Shown in pieces: positions 1 to 7,280 of a stretch of DNA of 8,158 bases. The notes under the pieces are model-generated. The model had not been told where the DNA came from. It made no database searches and saw only the letters and a list, made by a program, of their open reading frames with translations. The position numbers and the translations under genes were made by a program. The DNA is from Pseudomonadota bacterium (lineage in GTDB: Bacteria > Pseudomonadota > Alphaproteobacteria > Rhizobiales > Rhizobiaceae). The DNA lies in the NCBI GenBank assembly GCA_023428515.1, contig JAEYXI010000442.1, positions 1 to 8,158 on the forward strand, written 5' to 3'. Numbering within the stretch: position 1 is the first letter of the stretch; each line of letters starts with the position of its first letter.

Positions 1-596
1 GCCTTGACCAGCGTGATCGACGAGCCCTTGGCCCAGTTGTCGAACCTGAACGGCCCGGTGCCGACGGGCTTTTCCTTGTTGGTCTCGGCCGATTCCGGTG
101 CAACGATCACGGCGTCGCCCCAGCCGAGATTATAGAGGAAGGAGCCCTGCGGGTTCTTGAGCGTTACCTTGACGGTTGTGGGATCGACGGCCTCTACGGT
201 GTCGATGGCGGCGAACAGGGCCTTCTGAGCGTTGGTCGAATCGTCGGCGCGCGCGCGGTCGAGCGAGAACTTTACGTCATCGGCGTTGAAATCCGTGCCG
301 TCATGGAATTTTACGCCGGTACGCAGCGTGAATATGTAGACCTTGCCGTCGTCAGACACCGTCCAGCTCTCAGCGAGTGCAGGCAGCACTTCGCCGCGTG
401 GGCCGATGCGCGTCAGCCCTTCGAACACGTTGGCGTAGAGCACTTCATCGATCGCGGCCGCAGCACCTGCCGTCGGATCGAGATGCGGCGGCTCCAGCGG
501 CATGCCGAGCACCAGGTCGGTTCGCGCAGCCATCGCCGCCGTGCTCGAGGCGAGCGCCACGACGGCTGCTGCAACGACTGATTTCCAAGGGCTCAT
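1..596 (-). CDS. ABC transporter substrate-binding protein, family 5 (DppA/OppA-like), N-terminal part
   Basis: This is the first 198 codons of a periplasmic solute-binding protein; the gene runs off the left edge. The ATG at 596 is preceded by GGGAGAG (604-610) at 7 nt spacing. Residues 1-23 form a signal peptide (short basic start, hydrophobic core, cleavage probably after A-M-A). The mature protein begins with a beta strand and the LEPPHLDPT stretch (34-42) typical of family 5. The family core is at about 75-115, with AESWTVSDDGK, VKFHDGTDFNADDVKFSLDR and, later, PVGTGPFRF (177-185). Family-5 proteins deliver oligopeptides, dipeptides, opines or nickel to an inner-membrane ABC importer. 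The specificity pocket lies mostly beyond the window, so the ligand is unknown. It lies 152 bp downstream of the M20 deacetylase on the same strand, which favours a peptide or N-acylated amino acid ligand. The family call is firm; the ligand is inference. Confidence 0.93.
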   Translation of the reverse strand, partial: MSPWKSVVAAAVVALASSTAAMAARTDLVLGMPLEPPHLDPTAGAAAAIDEVLYANVFEGLTRIGPRGEVLPALAESWTVSDDGKVYIFTLRTGVKFHDGTDFNADDVKFSLDRARADDSTNAQKALFAAIDTVEAVDPTTVKVTLKNPQGSFLYNLGWGDAVIVAPESAETNKEKPVGTGPFRFDNWAKGSSITLVK

Positions 597-748
597 GGCT
601 GTGCTCTCCCGTTCCGTAACGTCGCGAGGATAGAAGCGCGAATTGTGAGATCAGTAAATCAGCTTTGTCGCGAACGCGAGACGAGAACGGAAATGTTTTT
701 CTAATTCAAAAGGTTATGCCGATGGTGCGTTGCATTTTCGGCCACTCC
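597..748. other. Intergenic gap between M20 deacetylase and binding-protein gene
   Basis: This 152-bp non-coding stretch is less GC-rich than its surroundings, as expected for a promoter region of the binding-protein gene on the minus strand. On that strand a TTTACT and a downstream TTCTAT hexamer sit 17 nt apart, a weak sigma-70-like candidate. A small inverted repeat, TCGCG-AA-CGCGA, is at 668-679. I see no strong intrinsic terminator after the deacetylase stop at 749, so readthrough is possible. Nothing else is recognisable. Confidence 0.4.
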
Positions 749-2023
749 CTACCTGCCTTTGCCGCGCAGCAGACGGTCGAGGCCGACAGCCATGACCTTG
801 GCGGACTCCACCATGTCGGCGATACCAACCCATTCGTCCGGCCGATGTGCAAGGTCGAGTATGCCAGGCCCATAGGCGATGCAGTCGTGCAGGTGGCCGA
901 TGCGGGTGACGTGCTTCTGGTCGTAGGTGCCTGGCGAGATGACATATTCCGGCTCGCGGCCGAAGACCTCGCGGATGCCTTCTGCGACCGCCGCGGCGAC
1001 CGGCGCGTCACGCTCGGTCATCAGCGGCAGCACTTCCATGATGTCGCGGATCGTGTAGTCGAATTTCCTGCGGCTGCCCTTCAGCCGGTCGAGAACGGTG
1101 ACGACCTCGTCCTTCACTTCGGCGAGCGTTTCCTCCAGCAGGAAGCGACGGTCGATCACCATGCGGCAGGAGTCGGGCACGTTGGGCGAGGGCAGACCCG
1201 AATAGTCGTCGGTCTGGCCGCCATGGATGGCGTTGATGTTCATGGTCGAGCGTCGCGCGCCCTCCGGGACGACCGGCATGCGCGTGCGTTTCTGGTCGAG
1301 CGCCGGGAAAAGCTCCTCTTCGAAGGCATGGATCACCGCGCCCATGTGGCGCACCGCGCAGTCGCCGAGGAAAGGCATCGAGCCGTGCGCCATCTCGCCC
1401 TTGGTCTCGATCTCGGCCCACCAGACGCCGCGGTGTCCCAGGCAGATGCGGTCCTTGTTCAATGGCTCGGGGATGATGACGTGGTCGACCTTGGGTTTTG
1501 AGAAATAGCCCTTTCGGGCCAGATAGGCGACGCCGCCGAAACCGCCGGATTCCTCGTCGACTGTTCCCGATATCTCGATGGCGCCGGGGAAGTCCGGATT
1601 GACGTCCATGAAGGCTTCGGCAGCGATGATCGAGGCGGCGAGCCCGCCTTTCATGTCGCAGGCGCCACGGCCATAGACCCGGCCGTCCTGCACCACGCCA
1701 GCAAAGGGATCGACGGTCCAGCCGTCGCCTGCCTCGACGACGTCGATATGCGAATTGAAATGGACGGTCGAGCCGCGTGTCCTGCCGTCGAAGCGTGCGA
1801 CCACATTGACGCGCGGATAGCGGTCGCTATCGCCGGGGGTGCCTTCCGCCCGGATGAACTCGACGCCGAAGCTGCGCTTCCTCAGCCGCTCGGCGATGTA
1901 TTCCGCGCAGGGGCGATAGGCGTCGCCGGGCGGATTGATGGTCGGGAAGCGGATCAGATCGACGGCAAGCGCCGTCAATTCGTCGGTGCGTTCCTCGATC
2001 GTCCGGGCAAGCCTCTCGTCCAT
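749..2023 (-). CDS. M20 family metallo-deacetylase (ArgE/DapE-like)
   Basis: A cytoplasmic zinc hydrolase of 424 aa, the normal size for the ArgE/DapE group, which cleaves N-acyl groups from amino acids or small peptides. Numbering from the ATG at 2023, the metal-site motifs are all present: FNSHIDVV (His92, Asp94), GRGACDMKGG (Asp123, bridging), DEESGG (Glu157 as general base, Glu158 as ligand), PEP (Glu186) and LAHRPDEW (His393). A dimerisation/lid domain lies between, starting near GHRGVWW and AHGSMPF. A longer version starting with TTG at 2059 adds 12 residues. I prefer the ATG because the protein then begins like its relatives, although its ribosome site (GGAA) is weak. The gene sits upstream of a family-5 binding protein on the same strand and diverges from the L,D-transpeptidase. 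True arginine or lysine biosynthesis is less likely than scavenging of acylated amino acids in this context. The enzyme class is firm; the substrate is not known. Confidence 0.93.
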   Translation of the reverse strand: MDERLARTIEERTDELTALAVDLIRFPTINPPGDAYRPCAEYIAERLRKRSFGVEFIRAEGTPGDSDRYPRVNVVARFDGRTRGSTVHFNSHIDVVEAGDGWTVDPFAGVVQDGRVYGRGACDMKGGLAASIIAAEAFMDVNPDFPGAIEISGTVDEESGGFGGVAYLARKGYFSKPKVDHVIIPEPLNKDRICLGHRGVWWAEIETKGEMAHGSMPFLGDCAVRHMGAVIHAFEEELFPALDQKRTRMPVVPEGARRSTMNINAIHGGQTDDYSGLPSPNVPDSCRMVIDRRFLLEETLAEVKDEVVTVLDRLKGSRRKFDYTIRDIMEVLPLMTERDAPVAAAVAEGIREVFGREPEYVISPGTYDQKHVTRIGHLHDCIAYGPGILDLAHRPDEWVGIADMVESAKVMAVGLDRLLRGKGR

Positions 2024-2203
2024 GTTTCCGAATTGAGCAGTCTGCCCGGCCAGTGGCAAGCCCGACGTTGCGGCAATGCAACTGTCACGCGAAATTGTTC
2101 AAATTTGCCCGACGAGGTTGGCGAAAACCTCAGAGTTTGGGTGTAGGAGCATTCTGTCCCGTTCAGACGGTCATATATCCTCAGAACCGGGCAGGAGGGG
2201 TAG
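2024..2203. other. Divergent intergenic region (deacetylase / L,D-transpeptidase)
   Basis: This 180-bp stretch separates two divergently transcribed genes and should carry both promoters. It is relatively AT-rich between about 2090 and 2180. A CATATA hexamer at 2172-2177 resembles the rhizobial -10 consensus (CTATAT) for the plus-strand gene, but I see no convincing -35. Three small dyads are visible: AAATT/AATTT (2092-2106), GAGGTT/AACCTC (2114-2131) and CCGT/ACGG (2159-2170). No small open frame with a ribosome site stands out. Confidence 0.45.
2114..2131. repeat. Perfect 6-bp inverted repeat with 6-nt spacer
   Basis: GAGGTT at 2114-2119 is followed by GGCGAA and then AACCTC at 2126-2131. 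It lies centrally between divergent promoters, so an operator is possible, or a short hairpin in a transcript leader. An arm of this length can arise by chance, so the assignment is weak. Confidence 0.3.
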
Positions 2204-2635
2204 ATGAAAAACTCGATTCTCTTGGCGATGGCTTTCGCCGCGATGCTTTTCGGCGCGACGACGCAAGGCTGGGCGGCAACCCTTGTCGCACGCGTCGATG
2301 TCTCGAACCAGACGATGACTGTCAGCAAGAATGGCCGCGTGATCCACCGGTGGAAAGTATCCACCGCGCGTCCCGGCTACTGGACGCCGCGGGGCTCATG
2401 GAGCCCCAAGCGGCTGCACCGCATGTGGTATTCGCGCAAATACGACATGTCGCCGATGCCCTATTCGGTGTTCTACCTCGGCGGCTACGCGATCCATGGC
2501 ACCAACTACGTGAAGAGCCTCGGACGTCCGGCCTCGCATGGCTGCATCCGGCTGCAGACGGCGAACGCCGCGCAGTTCTATTCGCTCGTGCAGCAGGTCG
2601 GCCGCGGCAACACCAGGATAACCGTCGTCAACTGA
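2204..2635 (+). CDS. Small secreted L,D-transpeptidase (YkuD domain)
   Basis: A 143-aa exported enzyme of the YkuD family. These enzymes use an active-site cysteine to form 3-3 or 1-3 peptidoglycan cross-links, or to attach outer-membrane proteins to peptidoglycan. The start is decided by a strong AGGAGG (2193-2198) 5 nt before the ATG. Residues 1-24 are a signal peptide (K-N, hydrophobic core, GWA-A cleavage area). The catalytic core is complete: HGT at 98-100 and SHGCIRL at 111-117, with Cys114 as nucleophile, His112 and Arg116. The protein is essentially the bare catalytic domain, with no LysM or other wall-binding module. It is transcribed alone on the plus strand and converges on lpxXL with only 38 bp between the stop codons. 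Its exact reaction cannot be read from the sequence. Confidence 0.92.
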   Translation: MKNSILLAMAFAAMLFGATTQGWAATLVARVDVSNQTMTVSKNGRVIHRWKVSTARPGYWTPRGSWSPKRLHRMWYSRKYDMSPMPYSVFYLGGYAIHGTNYVKSLGRPASHGCIRLQTANAAQFYSLVQQVGRGNTRITVVN

Positions 2636-2654
2636 CGCAGCAGGTTAGGTTGTG

Positions 2655-2683
2655 GGCCGGAGCCCGAGGAGGGTTATCCGGCC
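2655..2683. terminator. Candidate shared terminator between convergent genes
   Basis: GGCCGGA (2655-2661) pairs with TCCGGCC (2677-2683), a perfect 7-bp stem around a 15-nt loop. It overlaps the lpxXL stop codon (2674-2676). A nested GGGC-CGGA-GCCC hairpin (2654-2665) is an alternative. A dyad between the stops of convergent genes fits a bidirectional terminator, but there is no T-tract on either side, so this is only a candidate. Confidence 0.35.
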
Positions 2684-3678
2684 TTGCGCGCCGTCCCGGT
2701 GCGCGACCTGGACTTGTTTTTCCAGCGCCGCGGGCGCCTCTTGCGGCTCATCGCCCAGCGCTTGTGGAACCACATCCACTGGCCGGGATGTTCGCGCACC
2801 CAGCCTTCGACGATGTCGTTCAGAAGCTGGCTGGAAGCAGCGATGTCGATATCGCCGTCGGCATCGCGGACAAGCTCGATCGCCTCGTGGATCTCCAACC
2901 GATAGCGATGGCCCGGCAGGCGTATGCAGCGGGCCGGGTGAACCGCGCACTCGAAGCGGCGCGCGAGCATCGGAACCACGGGATTGGTTTCGCAGGGACG
3001 GTCGAAAAAGGTGGTGTGGACGCCGCCGGTGAATTTCTGGTCGACGAGCGCCCCGACATTGCCTCCCCTTTCGAGGATGGCCGCCAGCGCAAAGGCCGCG
3101 CCGGCCCGCGTCTCCATCAACTCGCCCATCGTGGAACGCCGCGTCGAGAGGACGTAGTCGGCGATGTAGGGATTGTTCGGGGGGCGAAAGAGCGCCGTCA
3201 CTTTCAGGCCGTGCACGGAAGCCGCGATCGGCAGAAGCTCGAAATTGCCGAGATGGCCGGTGAAGAGGATGTGCGGCTTCTTTTCGGCAGCGAGGCGCAC
3301 GAAGAGGTCTTCGCCGACGATTTCGATGCGCCCGGTGCCGCGATTGTCGGGGTCGAAGTCGAAAAGCTGGTCGAGGAATATGTATTCCGCGGCAAGGCGG
3401 GCCATGTTGTCCCACATTTCGAGCGCGATCGCCTCGATCTCCGGCTCGGATTTCTCGGGGTAGGCCTGCCGGAGATTGTCGAGGGCAGTACGGTGGCGGC
3501 CGAACCAGGGGCCGATCTTCCTTGCCGCCGCTGCGGCGAAATCCAGCGCCTTCTCCGGGGGAAGCTTCCTGAGCAACCAGATGGCGCTGAGCGCAAAGCG
3601 GGCAATCAGCCAGTGGTTGACCCGCCGGAGCGACTGCATGGCGCGGTAGCGGAGAATGGCGAGTTTGCCGTACTTCAA
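2674..3678 (-). CDS. lpxXL: Lipid A C28 very-long-chain acyltransferase LpxXL
   Basis: A 334-aa inner-membrane acyltransferase of the LpxL/HtrB family. By homology and context it transfers the 27-hydroxyoctacosanoyl-type chain from AcpXL to lipid A at the inner leaflet of the inner membrane. Residues about 14-38 form a hydrophobic, amphipathic N-terminal anchor. The catalytic H-x4-E motif is in TGHLGNFELL (His142, Glu147). GALVDQKF (about 209-216) and WMWFHKRW (301-308) are typical of the family. The tail is very basic (RKRRPRRWKNK). I chose the TTG at 3678: it has AGGAAG 8 nt upstream and follows the adh stop by 13 nt. An ATG at 3639 has no ribosome site, and the TTG at 3720 would overlap adh. 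It is the last gene of the VLCFA operon, as in Rhizobium. The HtrB-family call is firm; the specific LpxXL role rests on its neighbours. Confidence 0.9.
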   Translation of the reverse strand: MKYGKLAILRYRAMQSLRRVNHWLIARFALSAIWLLRKLPPEKALDFAAAAARKIGPWFGRHRTALDNLRQAYPEKSEPEIEAIALEMWDNMARLAAEYIFLDQLFDFDPDNRGTGRIEIVGEDLFVRLAAEKKPHILFTGHLGNFELLPIAASVHGLKVTALFRPPNNPYIADYVLSTRRSTMGELMETRAGAAFALAAILERGGNVGALVDQKFTGGVHTTFFDRPCETNPVVPMLARRFECAVHPARCIRLPGHRYRLEIHEAIELVRDADGDIDIAASSQLLNDIVEGWVREHPGQWMWFHKRWAMSRKRRPRRWKNKSRSRTGTARKAG

Positions 3679-3686
3679 CGAACGAG

Positions 3687-3692
3687 CTTCCT
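3687..3692 (-). promoter_or_regulatory. Ribosome binding site deciding the lpxXL TTG start
   Basis: AGGAAG on the minus strand overlaps the last base of the adh stop codon and lies 8 nt before the TTG at 3678. No other in-frame start nearby has a comparable site. The overlap with the upstream stop suggests translational coupling of adh and lpxXL. Confidence 0.6.
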
Positions 3693-4720
3693 CAGCCGAC
3701 GCGCAGCACGATCTTGCCAAACACGTCGCGGCTTTCCATGCGCTTCAGCGCTTCGCCGATGCCGTCGAAATCGACTTCCGTGTCGATGACGGGCGAAACC
3801 AGTCCGGCGGCCATCTTCTGCATGGCGTTGGCCATGATCTCCATGCGGCAGCCGAACGAGCCGAAGATCTTCAGCTGCTGCTGGAACAGCATCATCAGGT
3901 TCATGTCGGTGGAGACGCCTGAGGTCGAGCCGCAGGTGACGAGGCGGCCGCCACGCTTCAGGCACAGCATGGAGCCGGCCCAGGTGTCCTTGCCGACGTG
4001 CTCGAAGACGACGTCGACGCCCTTCTTCTTGGTGATCTTGCGCACCACGCCCTCGAAGCGGTCCTCGCGGTAGTTGATGACGTGATCGGCGCCGAGGGCC
4101 TCAGCCTTCGCCATCTTGTCCGCCGAGCCGACCGTGGTGATGACGGTGCAGCCCATCTTCTTGGCGAGTTGGATCGCGGCGGTGCCTATGCCGGAGCCGC
4201 CGGCATGGACGACGATCGTCTCGCCGGGCTCAAGTTTCGCGTTGTCGAACAGCATGTGCTCGACGGTACCGTAGGTGACAGGCGTGACCGCCGCACCGAT
4301 CGCGCCGACGCCGGGCGGGGCAGGGACCAGTAGCCTGGCGGGCAGGTTGATCTTCTCCTGCGCGAAGCCGTCGAGATGAAAGCCGTGCACGCCGGAGACG
4401 TGTTCGCAGAGATTGTCGCGGCCTTCGCGGCAGTTGCGGCAGAGCCCGCAGGTGCGGGCGCCGTAGATGGCGACGAGCTGGCCCGGCAGCAGGTTGGATA
4501 CGCCGGGGCCGACGGCCTCGACCTCGCCGGAGGCCTCCGCGCCGATGGTCAGCGGCAGCTTGCGCTTGGCGAAGGCCATGCCGCGCCAGCCCCATACGTC
4601 GATGTGGTTGAGTGCGACCGCCTTGATCCTGAGCGTCACTTCGCCGAGCGCGGGCGCTGGTGGTTCGGCCACGTCCACCGTCTCCAGACGGCGGTCCTCG
4701 ATCAATTGCAAAGCGCGCAT
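3692..4720 (-). CDS. adh2XL: Zinc-containing MDR-family dehydrogenase/reductase of the VLCFA operon
   Basis: A 342-aa soluble medium-chain dehydrogenase/reductase. The N-terminal catalytic domain is about 1-150 and the Rossmann fold about 150-300, with [16 protein letters not shown] (172-187) as the NAD(P)H site. Four cysteines (91, 94, 97, 105; C-x2-C-x2-C-x7-C) form the structural zinc lobe. The catalytic-zinc side differs from alcohol dehydrogenases: N-H-I-D (38-41) stands where Cys is expected, and GAEASG (60-65) replaces GHE. These sites resemble quinone oxidoreductase and enoyl reductase members of the superfamily. Its place between fabF1 and lpxXL matches the alcohol-dehydrogenase-like gene of the Rhizobium acpXL-lpxXL cluster. 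A role as the enoyl-ACP reductase of VLCFA elongation is inference. It begins 60 nt after fabF1, with only a distant, weak ribosome site (AGGGAA). Family call is firm; the substrate is not. Confidence 0.88.
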   Translation of the reverse strand: MRALQLIEDRRLETVDVAEPPAPALGEVTLRIKAVALNHIDVWGWRGMAFAKRKLPLTIGAEASGEVEAVGPGVSNLLPGQLVAIYGARTCGLCRNCREGRDNLCEHVSGVHGFHLDGFAQEKINLPARLLVPAPPGVGAIGAAVTPVTYGTVEHMLFDNAKLEPGETIVVHAGGSGIGTAAIQLAKKMGCTVITTVGSADKMAKAEALGADHVINYREDRFEGVVRKITKKKGVDVVFEHVGKDTWAGSMLCLKRGGRLVTCGSTSGVSTDMNLMMLFQQQLKIFGSFGCRMEIMANAMQKMAAGLVSPVIDTEVDFDGIGEALKRMESRDVFGKIVLRVG

Positions 4721-4754
4721 GGGGCGTGCGGATTCCCTGCTTTTCGGAAGGCTG

Positions 4755-4768
4755 GGGCGTTTTCGCCC
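4755..4768 (-). other. Intercistronic hairpin between fabF1 and adh
   Basis: The minus strand reads GGGCG-AAAA-CGCCC, a 5-bp GC stem with a 4-nt loop, in the 60-nt gap between fabF1 and adh. It has no T-tract, so a full terminator is unlikely. It may pause transcription or protect the 3' end of a processed message. Evidence is limited to the dyad itself. Confidence 0.3.
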
Positions 4769-4780
4769 GAAGGCGACCGC

Positions 4781-6052
4781 TTAGACGGGTTCCCGCGCCA
4801 AGACAAGGCAGGTGTTCTGCCCGCCGAAGCCGAAGGAGTTTGAGAGCACGGTGCGCACTTCGGCAGAACGCTTCACGTTGGGCACCACGTCGAGCTCGAT
4901 CGCCGGGTCGGGATTGTCGTAGTTGATGGTCGGCGGGATGACGCCCTCGCGCATGGTCATCAGCGAGAAGGCGGCCTCGATGGCGCCCGCGGCGGAGAGC
5001 GTGTGGCCGATCATCGACTTGTTCGAGGAGATCGGCATGGACTTGATGCGCTCGCCGAACACCGTCGAGAGCGACAGGTGCTCCATCTTGTCGTTCTCGG
5101 GCGTCGAGGTGCCGTGTGCGTTGACGTAGTCGATCTCGTCCTCGGCGAGCCCGGCATCGGCCAGGGCGGCACGAACGGCGGCGATGGCCGGAGAACCATC
5201 AGGCTTGGAGCGGGTGCGATGGAAGTCGTCGGCGCGTTCGCCGCAGCCGCGCAGGATGCCGAGCACGGTCGCGCCGCGCGCCAGCGCGCTTTCAAGCGAT
5301 TCCAGCACGAGGGCGGCAGCGCCCTCGGCGATGACGAAGCCATCACGGTCGCGCGAAAAAGGCTTCGAAGCCTTTTCGGGGACATCGTTCTGGGTGGACA
5401 GCGCGGAGAGTAGCGAGAAGCGGATCAGCGCCTCGGCGGTGACCGAGCCGTCGGCGCCGATCGAGAGCGCGCGGTCGCATTCGCCGCGCCGGATAGCTTC
5501 GACGCCGAGCTGGATTGCTGTCGCGCCCGAAGCGCAGGCGGTGGAGAGCGTGATCGGAAGCCCGGTCGTGCCGAGTTCGTCGGCGAGACGGTCGGCGATC
5601 GAACCGAATTGCGAGGTCTCGAAGACCTCGAGCGAATTCAGCCCGCGCGCGATCTGCAGCACACGATCGGCGGCCGAGCCGTCACGGCCGGCTGCGTAGA
5701 GGTTGAAGCGGTCGGCCCAGTCGAGTTCGACCGGCGGCGACGCCAGAAACAGCGGACCGCCGAAATCCTGTGCAGACAGGCCCGATTCGCCGATCGCCTC
5801 GCGCGCGGCCGTGTCCGCCAGCTCGTAAGTGAGCGGGCTCGCGCCCTTGGAGCTGGAGGTGAGGAAATCGACCGTGCCGCAGATCCGCGTGTTGAGGTGG
5901 TCCGTCGGGAAGCGCGTGATCGGATGGATGCCTGAACGCCCTGATGTCAGCGCTTCCCAGTTATCCTTCTTGCCCACGCCGAGCGAGGTGACGATGCCGA
6001 TGCCGGTGACGGCGACCACCGGCCTTCCAAGGTGATCCGTGAGCTTGGCCAT
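4781..6052 (-). CDS. fabF1XL: Beta-ketoacyl-ACP synthase (catalytic subunit type) of VLCFA synthesis, FabF1XL
   Basis: A 423-aa thiolase-fold condensing enzyme of the FabF/KAS II family, which extends acyl-ACP by two carbons using malonyl-ACP. All catalytic residues are visible: Cys173 in [11 protein letters not shown], His313 in [11 protein letters not shown], Lys345 and His350 in [14 protein letters not shown], and the glycine-rich NSFGFGGQN near 405-413. The length is normal for the family. The start ATG at 6052 has GGGGA about 8 nt upstream in the 18-nt gap after fabF2, so the two are probably co-translated. It is the only condensing enzyme in this window with an intact active site. By context its acyl carrier is AcpXL and its product feeds the C28 chain of lipid A. 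A partnership with the neighbouring FabF2 protein is inference, by analogy with ketosynthase/chain-length-factor pairs. Confidence 0.92.
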   Translation of the reverse strand: MAKLTDHLGRPVVAVTGIGIVTSLGVGKKDNWEALTSGRSGIHPITRFPTDHLNTRICGTVDFLTSSSKGASPLTYELADTAAREAIGESGLSAQDFGGPLFLASPPVELDWADRFNLYAAGRDGSAADRVLQIARGLNSLEVFETSQFGSIADRLADELGTTGLPITLSTACASGATAIQLGVEAIRRGECDRALSIGADGSVTAEALIRFSLLSALSTQNDVPEKASKPFSRDRDGFVIAEGAAALVLESLESALARGATVLGILRGCGERADDFHRTRSKPDGSPAIAAVRAALADAGLAEDEIDYVNAHGTSTPENDKMEHLSLSTVFGERIKSMPISSNKSMIGHTLSAAGAIEAAFSLMTMREGVIPPTINYDNPDPAIELDVVPNVKRSAEVRTVLSNSFGFGGQNTCLVLAREPV

Positions 6053-6070
6053 GAAAAAATCCCCGGCAGG

Positions 6071-7255
6071 TCAGTCCGCGGCCAGAACCCGCGCGACACC
6101 CTCAAACTGGTGATAACCGACGGTCGTTGCAAGGACGGCCGACGTGTCGCCCTCGAACGGCTTCTCGCTGTCCGCATCGAAGACTGGATAGGACGAACGG
6201 TTGTGGACCGCCAGCGCCGCCAGCGCGACGGCGAAGGGGAACTGGGCCTCCTTCAGGTGCCCGACCACGGTCGAGAAGGCACGTGGCGTGACGTTGGGCA
6301 GCGCGTCGAGCGCGTTGCTTTCGGCGGCGGTCGCTGCGTTTGCGCCGGATGCGCCGGACACGGCCATGATTTTGCTATCGCCGGCAGCTTTCGCCACGAG
6401 CGCGCCGATTGCTGTCGCGAGGTCTTCCTTGCGACGGCGTGCGCGGCCGGAGTGGACCGGTCCGAGCTGCGCATAGGCCTTGCGGCCGCGCTTCTCGGCG
6501 TGCTCGCGCGATTCCAGCACCAGGAATGCGCCACCCGAACCGCTGACCAGGCCGCCGCCTTCCGAAGCCTGGCGCTGCCAGACCGGAGCCCAGGGGCCGC
6601 GGTGGAGATAGCCTGCGAGTTCGTAGCCGAGCAGCATATCGTGGTGCTCTGTCTGGAAGGCGCCTCCGACCAGTACGTGAGAGGACTGGCCCGAGCGTAT
6701 GCGCGCGGCCGCCGTCTCGATCGCCGAGACACCCGCGCCTTCCTCGCCCATGAAGGTGCGGGAAGAACCGGTGACCTTGTGGACGATGGAGATGTTGCCG
6801 GCGAGCAGGTTGGAGAGCTGCGCCAGGAAGAGGGTGGGGCGCAGGTCGGTGGTAAGCTTTTCGTTGAGGAGCACGCCGCGATCGTTTCGCGTCGCCGAAG
6901 CTTCCAGGATCGAGGCGTCGACCGCCTCGTCGCGCTCGCCGCCGCCGGCCGCGACCACCATGTCCATGGTGGCGCAGAGCGTCTCGTCCTTGATGGCGGC
7001 GTCATCGAGCGCAAGGCCAGCGGCATAGGTTCCGAGCCGCTGCCAGGTCTCCATTTGACGCTGGTCGCCGCGCTTGGGGATCTGCAGGCCCCAGTCGATG
7101 GCGGGCAGGGGATGCACGATGTACGGCATGAAGCGCGCATCGTCGAAAACGGGCTCCGGCCTGTCATCGGTCAGCGCCCGCCAATGCGCATCGACCCCTT
7201 CGCCGAGCGCGGAAACCAGCCCTATGCCGGTGATGAGGACGTCATTCTTGTCCAT
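6071..7255 (-). CDS. fabF2XL: FabF2XL, ketosynthase homologue lacking active-site residues
   Basis: A 394-aa protein with a clear ketosynthase fold: the N-terminal VLITGIGLVSALGEGVDAHW (6-25) and a C-terminal VVGHLKEAQFPFAVALAAL (330-348). Aligned by eye with FabF1, the active-site loop reads GEEGAGVSAI (170-179) where FabF1 has [10 protein letters not shown], so the nucleophilic Cys is replaced, most simply by Glu172. The HGTST block is replaced by GASGANAATAAE (301-312), with no His. The conserved Lys aligns with Ser328. Only the second His (His333) remains. It therefore should not condense by the usual mechanism. The pattern recalls chain length factors of type II polyketide synthases, which also carry a non-Cys residue in this loop. 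It lies directly upstream of fabF1 (18-nt gap) and 39 nt downstream of acpXL copy 2. The gene name follows the Rhizobium cluster order. Confidence 0.85.
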   Translation of the reverse strand: MDKNDVLITGIGLVSALGEGVDAHWRALTDDRPEPVFDDARFMPYIVHPLPAIDWGLQIPKRGDQRQMETWQRLGTYAAGLALDDAAIKDETLCATMDMVVAAGGGERDEAVDASILEASATRNDRGVLLNEKLTTDLRPTLFLAQLSNLLAGNISIVHKVTGSSRTFMGEEGAGVSAIETAAARIRSGQSSHVLVGGAFQTEHHDMLLGYELAGYLHRGPWAPVWQRQASEGGGLVSGSGGAFLVLESREHAEKRGRKAYAQLGPVHSGRARRRKEDLATAIGALVAKAAGDSKIMAVSGASGANAATAAESNALDALPNVTPRAFSTVVGHLKEAQFPFAVALAALAVHNRSSYPVFDADSEKPFEGDTSAVLATTVGYHQFEGVARVLAAD

Positions 7256-7260
7256 GATGC

Positions 7261-7280
7261 GCCGTTTCCGCTCAAACGGC
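7261..7280 (-). promoter_or_regulatory. Hairpin next to the fabF2 start codon
   Basis: On the minus strand GCCGTTT (7280-7274) and AAACGGC (7267-7261) form a perfect 7-bp stem with a 6-nt loop. The stem ends 5 nt before the fabF2 ATG and includes part of the only purine-rich stretch (GCGGAAA) that could act as ribosome site. The same structure recurs in the other repeat unit (7761-7779). It could lower fabF2 translation relative to acpXL or protect the acpXL message end. Function is inference. Confidence 0.45.

Noticed and set aside
665..1501. Plus-strand open frame of 278 codons
   Set aside because: It is antisense to the M20 deacetylase, which has all its metal-binding motifs; no motif is seen in the plus-strand frame.
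749..2059. TTG start at 2059 for the deacetylase
   Set aside because: The extra 12 residues do not look like family sequence and the TTG has no good ribosome site. The ATG at 2023 gives the usual length, although its own site is also weak.
2053..3789. Long plus-strand open frame of 578 codons
   Set aside because: It runs antisense to lpxXL and out of frame over the L,D-transpeptidase, both of which have clear family motifs. Its translation has no recognisable domain. Long antisense frames are common in GC-rich genes.
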